This document shows positions 5,539 through 9,400 of a stretch of DNA of 9,400 nt, one piece after another. Every line of letters starts with the position of its first letter. Position 1 is the stretch's first letter. Position numbers and translations under genes: made by a program. Below the pieces are notes generated by a model. It was not told the origin of the DNA. It did not search any database and saw only the letters and a list, made by a program, of their open reading frames with translations. The DNA is from Lysobacteraceae bacterium (GTDB lineage Bacteria; Pseudomonadota; Gammaproteobacteria; Xanthomonadales; Wenzhouxiangellaceae), in assembly GCA_020201235.1 (NCBI GenBank), contig JAIVHD010000308.1:1-9400 (forward strand). The letters run 5' to 3'.

Positions 5539-6624
5539 GTGCATCCGGATGTCGGCCATCTGGGCATTTTCGTTTCCGGACGGGTCGCGGCCAAGGAACA
5601 CGACAGCCTGGTCAACTCCCTCGACCTGATCGACACGCTGCCGCCCGGTCTGTTCGAAATGGTGATCGACGAGGTCGTGACCGAGTCGCGCGATGGCTTG
5701 CGCTGCGAGACCTATCGCATGCATTTCGAAGAGCGCACGCTCGACGCCATTCGCGCCTATGACGACGGCCGCGAGGATGAAAAGCCGTTCCAGACCGTAG
5801 CCCGCTTTTCCGAGATCAACGAGGGCCTTTATTCAACCTTCCTCGCGCCCTGGGTCAAGGCGTTTGCCAACACCGGAGTCGCTGGACTAACCCGCGTTAT
5901 GAACCCACAGCGGCTTCGCTACACAATGCTTTCCGATGCCAACCCGTGCATGGCCGGGCTCAAGGCAACCGCCAACCTGGTGCGCGAAAACCGCGTCGAA
6001 GCGCCAGCCGATAACCAGTGGCGCGAGGCCGAGCGCTTTGCGATCGAGTCGGCCGAACGCATGATCGAACATTCCACTCAATATCGCGACCTGACGATCG
6101 AGCAACTGTTCAAGGCGATTTGGACCAATCCGCTGATCCAGGCGCTGGCCGGTGAAGCTGCAACGCATGCCGACTCCCGCAAGCCCGCTACCAGCCGAAG
6201 GCGTGCCCTTGAACAGATTCGTGACCTGAAACTGCGCACCATTGCCGCGCGCGAACACCAGGGCACATTCACAGACGCAATCCTGCGGGTTGTCTATGCC
6301 GCCATCAAGGCCAGTGGCAGTGTCGATGCAAGCGCGTTTACCGCAGCCCGCGAAATCTGGATGAAGCACCCGCGCTTTCATGAGCTCGACCGCGATACCT
6401 TCATCACCCAAGCCAAGGAAGCCGCACTGATGGTCGCCTTCGACGAGCAGCAGGCGCTTGAGGCGCTGCCGCAGCTATTGCCAAGCAAAAAAGACCGCGA
6501 ACAGGCCATCGCACTGATCCGGCGCATTATCGAGGTTTATCCGGACGTGGCTAGCGAAGTGAGCGACGTGCTGGCACGGGTTGAAAAAATCGTCGGAGTA
6601 GAGCGCGCCACGACCACGGCATGA
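5539..6624 (+). CDS. DUF3141 C-terminal piece of the same broken gene
   Basis: The frame is open from 5371. Similarity starts at about 5389 with IDLRAIRAPIVVIASEGDN, so the GTG at 5539 is only the first conventional start and misses conserved sequence. Visible parts: GDNITPPPQALNWILDLY just upstream (triad Asp), VHPDVGHLGIFVSGRVA (triad His), LPPGLFEMVIDEV, RTLDAIRAYDDGREDEKPF, then a helical C-terminal region ending with a TerB-like bundle (about 6265-6600). The family normally has about 60 residues between NFENLNPA and the DLR-x-IR-x-PI segment (an NTLW...WWGG...NLFVGN region); none of it is present. The frame difference shows the missing length is not a multiple of three. This is therefore a deletion, not a programmed frameshift. 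The figure of about 60 is from memory of the family. Confidence 0.8.
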   Translation: MHPDVGHLGIFVSGRVAAKEHDSLVNSLDLIDTLPPGLFEMVIDEVVTESRDGLRCETYRMHFEERTLDAIRAYDDGREDEKPFQTVARFSEINEGLYSTFLAPWVKAFANTGVAGLTRVMNPQRLRYTMLSDANPCMAGLKATANLVRENRVEAPADNQWREAERFAIESAERMIEHSTQYRDLTIEQLFKAIWTNPLIQALAGEAATHADSRKPATSRRRALEQIRDLKLRTIAAREHQGTFTDAILRVVYAAIKASGSVDASAFTAAREIWMKHPRFHELDRDTFITQAKEAALMVAFDEQQALEALPQLLPSKKDREQAIALIRRIIEVYPDVASEVSDVLARVEKIVGVERATTTA

Positions 6625-6720
6625 ACGAGTTGCAGACCGCATCCTTCGTTTCGGTTCACCATGGCTCAGGTTAACCAAGGCTCAGTACATCGTTCGATGC
6701 GTATTCCCCGCGGGACAGGA

Positions 6721-7236
6721 TCATGTATCGACGTCTACGCCGCCCGCGCGCAGCAATTCGCGCACCTGCTTCTTGCGGGCGTCGGTCAATTGGCCGTCCT
6801 TGATAATTCGCTGGTGCAGCACACGTAGTTTGTACGTATAGGGCAACACGTGCTCAAGCTTTCTTTTCTCCTGCTTCAATTCAGCTTCGAGGCGCGCCAC
6901 TTGCTCGCGCGCGGCAGTCAATTGTTTACGTTGCTCGCTGTCGGCGCGCACGCCCGCCGATCCACGCCGCTTAAACTCTCGATCGAGCGCGCGCAGGATC
7001 GCCTCATCGTCACTGTCGGCATCCAGACCCTCAAGCCGCTTCATCAGCTCGCTTCGAAGTGATGAAAGCGCGGCTTCGGTCTCGCGTTTCTTTCGATTGA
7101 GCAAATCGGTCGCGTCAAGGAAAGTCTTAGCGTCCAAGGCCAGATCTTCAGCGCGCGGATAGCTCGAAACCCCACTGCTCGAAGTATTTTCAAGCCATTG
7201 CCGGAAGCGCACCCGGCGCGAAAATTCGTCGATCAT
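6721..7236 (-). CDS. Hypothetical coiled-coil protein, 171 aa
   Basis: ATG 7236 has GGGAGA about seven bases upstream. I do not recognise the family. The protein is soluble, highly charged and almost wholly helical. Residues 45-75 (LLNRKKRETEAALSSLRSEL) and 100-135 (QRKQLTAAREQVARLEAELK) have heptad-like coiled-coil character, separated by an acidic linker (DADSDDEAILRALD). The C-terminus is basic and ends GGVDVDT. No signal peptide or membrane helix. It converges with the DUF3141 gene (97 bp apart) and follows the antiporter on the same strand after 185 bp, so it may be its own unit. Confidence 0.75.
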   Translation of the reverse strand: MIDEFSRRVRFRQWLENTSSSGVSSYPRAEDLALDAKTFLDATDLLNRKKRETEAALSSLRSELMKRLEGLDADSDDEAILRALDREFKRRGSAGVRADSEQRKQLTAAREQVARLEAELKQEKRKLEHVLPYTYKLRVLHQRIIKDGQLTDARKKQVRELLRAGGVDVDT

Positions 7237-7394
7237 TCAAGTCTCCCAGACAGGACATGCGGTCGCGTCCAACTGGCGAGGATACAAGATAAATGCAGTG
7301 CGTTTACGATCAAAGAGACGCACAGAGCACGACATTCCACAACGCATCACAATCCATGCACAACACTGCGAACTTTACCGCTACCAATACAATC

Positions 7395-7421
7395 GGCGGT
7401 AGGGCATTCGTAATGTCCGCC
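7395..7421 (-). terminator. Weak hairpin just after the antiporter stop codon
   Basis: GGCGG (7395-7399) pairs with CCGCC (7417-7421), extended by ATT/AAT after a bulge, directly following the stop at 7422-7424. No U-tract follows on the minus strand, so it may be only an RNA-stabilising hairpin or a factor-assisted stop site. Confidence 0.3.
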
Positions 7422-8648
7422 TTATTCACAATCTGCGCGCTGTTCGTCCGGTTGTTCGGCGTGGTGGCGTCCGTAGTATTGCGCCCACGGGCCGGCGCTG
7501 ACGCCATGGGCAATGATGCTCAGAACCACGGTTAGAATCACCGCAGCCAGCAGCTCGCCTTCGCGCTCGAGTTCAACACCTTGCATGATGATCAGAACAA
7601 ACAACACAGAGGCCAGGCCGCGCGGCCCAAACCATCCGAGAAAACCGATGGTGTGCGCGCCGAGTTTCAAGCCGGTCAGGCTCAATGCGATCGGCAGCAT
7701 GCGCATCAAGGTCAGCGCAAAAATCGAGAAAATAAAGCAATTGACGGTAAAATGCTGCATCGCGGCTGGCACCAGCATCGCACCAACGACGGTAAAGGTG
7801 ATCAGCACCAGCATGTGTGCCTCGGTTTGCTGAAAGTCGAACAGAAATCGGCACTTACGGCCCAGGCCCTTGCCAAACGCCAGCCCGCCGGCAAAAGCGG
7901 CCAGAAAGCCGTTGCCGTGAACCGCTTCGGCCAGCGCAAAGGCACCCAGCGCGATGGCCAACGCCGCGATGCCCTCGGCCCATTCACTCATCCAGCCGCG
8001 CTCATCGGCCAGTGCCATCAGCCGCCCACCAGCGTAGCCGACGGCAAGTCCGGCCACGGGGCCAAGGACGATCTGCTGGCCGATAAATCCGCTCCAATAG
8101 ATCGGGCCGCTGCCCGACTCACTGGACGCCAGGGCCGCAAACAACAGCACCAGCGGCAAAGCCAGGCCGTCATTGAGCCCACTTTCGGTACTGATCGCGC
8201 CGCGGATACGGGCCGGCACGCTCTCATTTTCGGTCACCGACTGTCCCAGCGCGGCATCAGTCGGCGCCAGGATGGCGGCCAAAAGCGCCGCCTCCCAAAG
8301 AGTCCAGGCCGGAAATAGCCCGAGCGCGGCCAGCGCACCCAGTGCGATCGCCAGCGGCAGGCCGATCAACAGCATACGCAGCGGCAGATTGCGTGAGTGG
8401 CGAAGCGCCTTCAGATCGGCGCTGGCCGCATCGGTAAACAGCACCACCACCAGGGTGATTTCGGCCAGCATCTGGATGAAGTGATTGCTGATGCCGAGAT
8501 CGACCCAGCCCAGCGCCTGAGGCCCGATCATCAAACCGAAGGCCGCAAAGAGCATCGGACCGGTCAAAATCGAGCTCGCCAGCTTGCGGCTGAGCAGTGC
8601 ATAGGACAGAAAAGCAAGCGCAATCAATGCGCCCGTCCAGTAGCTCAT
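7422..8648 (-). CDS. Cation/proton antiporter, CPA1 (NhaP-type)
   Basis: An inner-membrane exchanger of Na+ or K+ for H+. I start it at ATG 8648 (408 aa) because GGAGAGA lies six bases upstream and the protein then begins with a membrane helix (YWTGALIALAFLSYALLS). The frame extends to 8768 but the extra 40 residues are unlike the family. About 12 hydrophobic segments are visible. Diagnostic motifs are FTDAASADL at 71-79, APTDAALGQ at 128-136 (the TD motif of the ion site), ESGLNDGLALPL at 155-166 (the ND motif of CPA1), and GWFGPRGLASVLF late in the protein, typical of NhaP-like transporters. A short polar tail follows with no RCK/TrkA-C domain visible. Ion preference cannot be read from the sequence. 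No partner gene is adjacent; it is divergent from the cytochrome gene. Confidence 0.9.
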   Translation of the reverse strand: MSYWTGALIALAFLSYALLSRKLASSILTGPMLFAAFGLMIGPQALGWVDLGISNHFIQMLAEITLVVVLFTDAASADLKALRHSRNLPLRMLLIGLPLAIALGALAALGLFPAWTLWEAALLAAILAPTDAALGQSVTENESVPARIRGAISTESGLNDGLALPLVLLFAALASSESGSGPIYWSGFIGQQIVLGPVAGLAVGYAGGRLMALADERGWMSEWAEGIAALAIALGAFALAEAVHGNGFLAAFAGGLAFGKGLGRKCRFLFDFQQTEAHMLVLITFTVVGAMLVPAAMQHFTVNCFIFSIFALTLMRMLPIALSLTGLKLGAHTIGFLGWFGPRGLASVLFVLIIMQGVELEREGELLAAVILTVVLSIIAHGVSAGPWAQYYGRHHAEQPDEQRADCE

Positions 8649-8677
8649 GAAAATCTCTCCAAAGCCTGCGGTGCCCA

Positions 8678-8706
8678 AGCATAGCGCAATGCCCAGGAGC
8701 TGTCCG
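8678..8706 (-). promoter_or_regulatory. Candidate promoter of the antiporter gene
   Basis: On the minus strand CGGACA (8701-8706), a 17-bp spacer and TATGCT (8678-8683) precede the chosen start by about 30 bp. The -35 is only 4/6, so this is moderate support. It also supports starting at 8648 rather than 8768. Confidence 0.4.
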
Positions 8707-8791
8707 CTCGAGCGGATCCAGCACTTTGCAGCGCTATTGCGAACGGCACCAGCCTGTCGGTTTATCACCCCTTATCCCGGGTTCATGATGC

Positions 8792-8820
8792 TTGACGACC
8801 CGAAACCGCGCTAACATATC
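8792..8820 (+). promoter_or_regulatory. Weak candidate promoter of the cytochrome gene
   Basis: TTGACG (8792-8797) with CATATC (8815-8820) after 17 bp. The -10 is poor and the transcript would begin only about 15 bases before the ATG, just in front of the ribosome site. Confidence 0.3.
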
Positions 8821-8840
8821 GGCAAAGCGAGGGGAAAACC

Positions 8841-9400
<560 letters not shown>

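Noticed and set aside
7581..8318. 245-residue plus-strand frame opposite the antiporter
   Set aside because: It is the antisense of a conserved membrane protein, with Gln/Arg/His-rich composition and no motifs.

Overview
The window is GC-rich bacterial chromosome. Gene content (CusA-type RND remnant, QueD, DUF3141 hydrolase, CPA1-type antiporter, small anchored cytochrome c) and GC-biased third codon positions suggest a gammaproteobacterium, perhaps near Xanthomonadales/Chromatiales. That placement is inference, because there is no rRNA or marker gene here.

Layout. (1) <1-2286, minus strand: the first 762 codons of a large secreted SpvB/TcB-type protein with FG-GAP/VCBS repeats; its C-terminus lies beyond the left edge. 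(2) 2287-3000: mostly non-coding, with a strong bidirectional hairpin terminator, a REP-like hairpin and the 3' tail of a CusA-type RND efflux gene. (3) 3010-3621: the 5' part of queD and, on the opposite strand, the 5' part of an XRE repressor. The two are joined tail to tail at about 3256-3264 and both lack their normal C-termini. (4) 3622-4672: about 1 kb without a convincing gene. It has a strong sigma70 promoter (3704-3732), roughly 500 nt of possible transcript, and a strong intrinsic terminator (4225-4267), followed by two promoters facing the next gene. (5) 4673-6624, plus strand: a DUF3141 (PHA-synthase-like alpha/beta hydrolase) gene broken by a frame change at about 5385, where about 60 family-typical residues are missing. 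(6) 6721-7236, minus: an unrecognised coiled-coil protein. (7) 7422-8648, minus: a cation/proton antiporter. (8) 8841->9400, plus: a membrane-anchored monoheme cytochrome c whose tail is a perfect hexanucleotide repeat (Pro-Glu)n running off the window.

The intact genes look like independent housekeeping or envelope functions rather than one operon. The notable feature is the stretch 2.8-5.4 kb, where four gene remnants or broken genes lie together. This suggests a deletion/rearrangement scar, possibly at the edge of a lost mobile element, or an assembly chimera. I did not find a convincing new multi-gene system. The best candidate for something undescribed is the promoter-to-terminator non-coding unit at 3704-4267.
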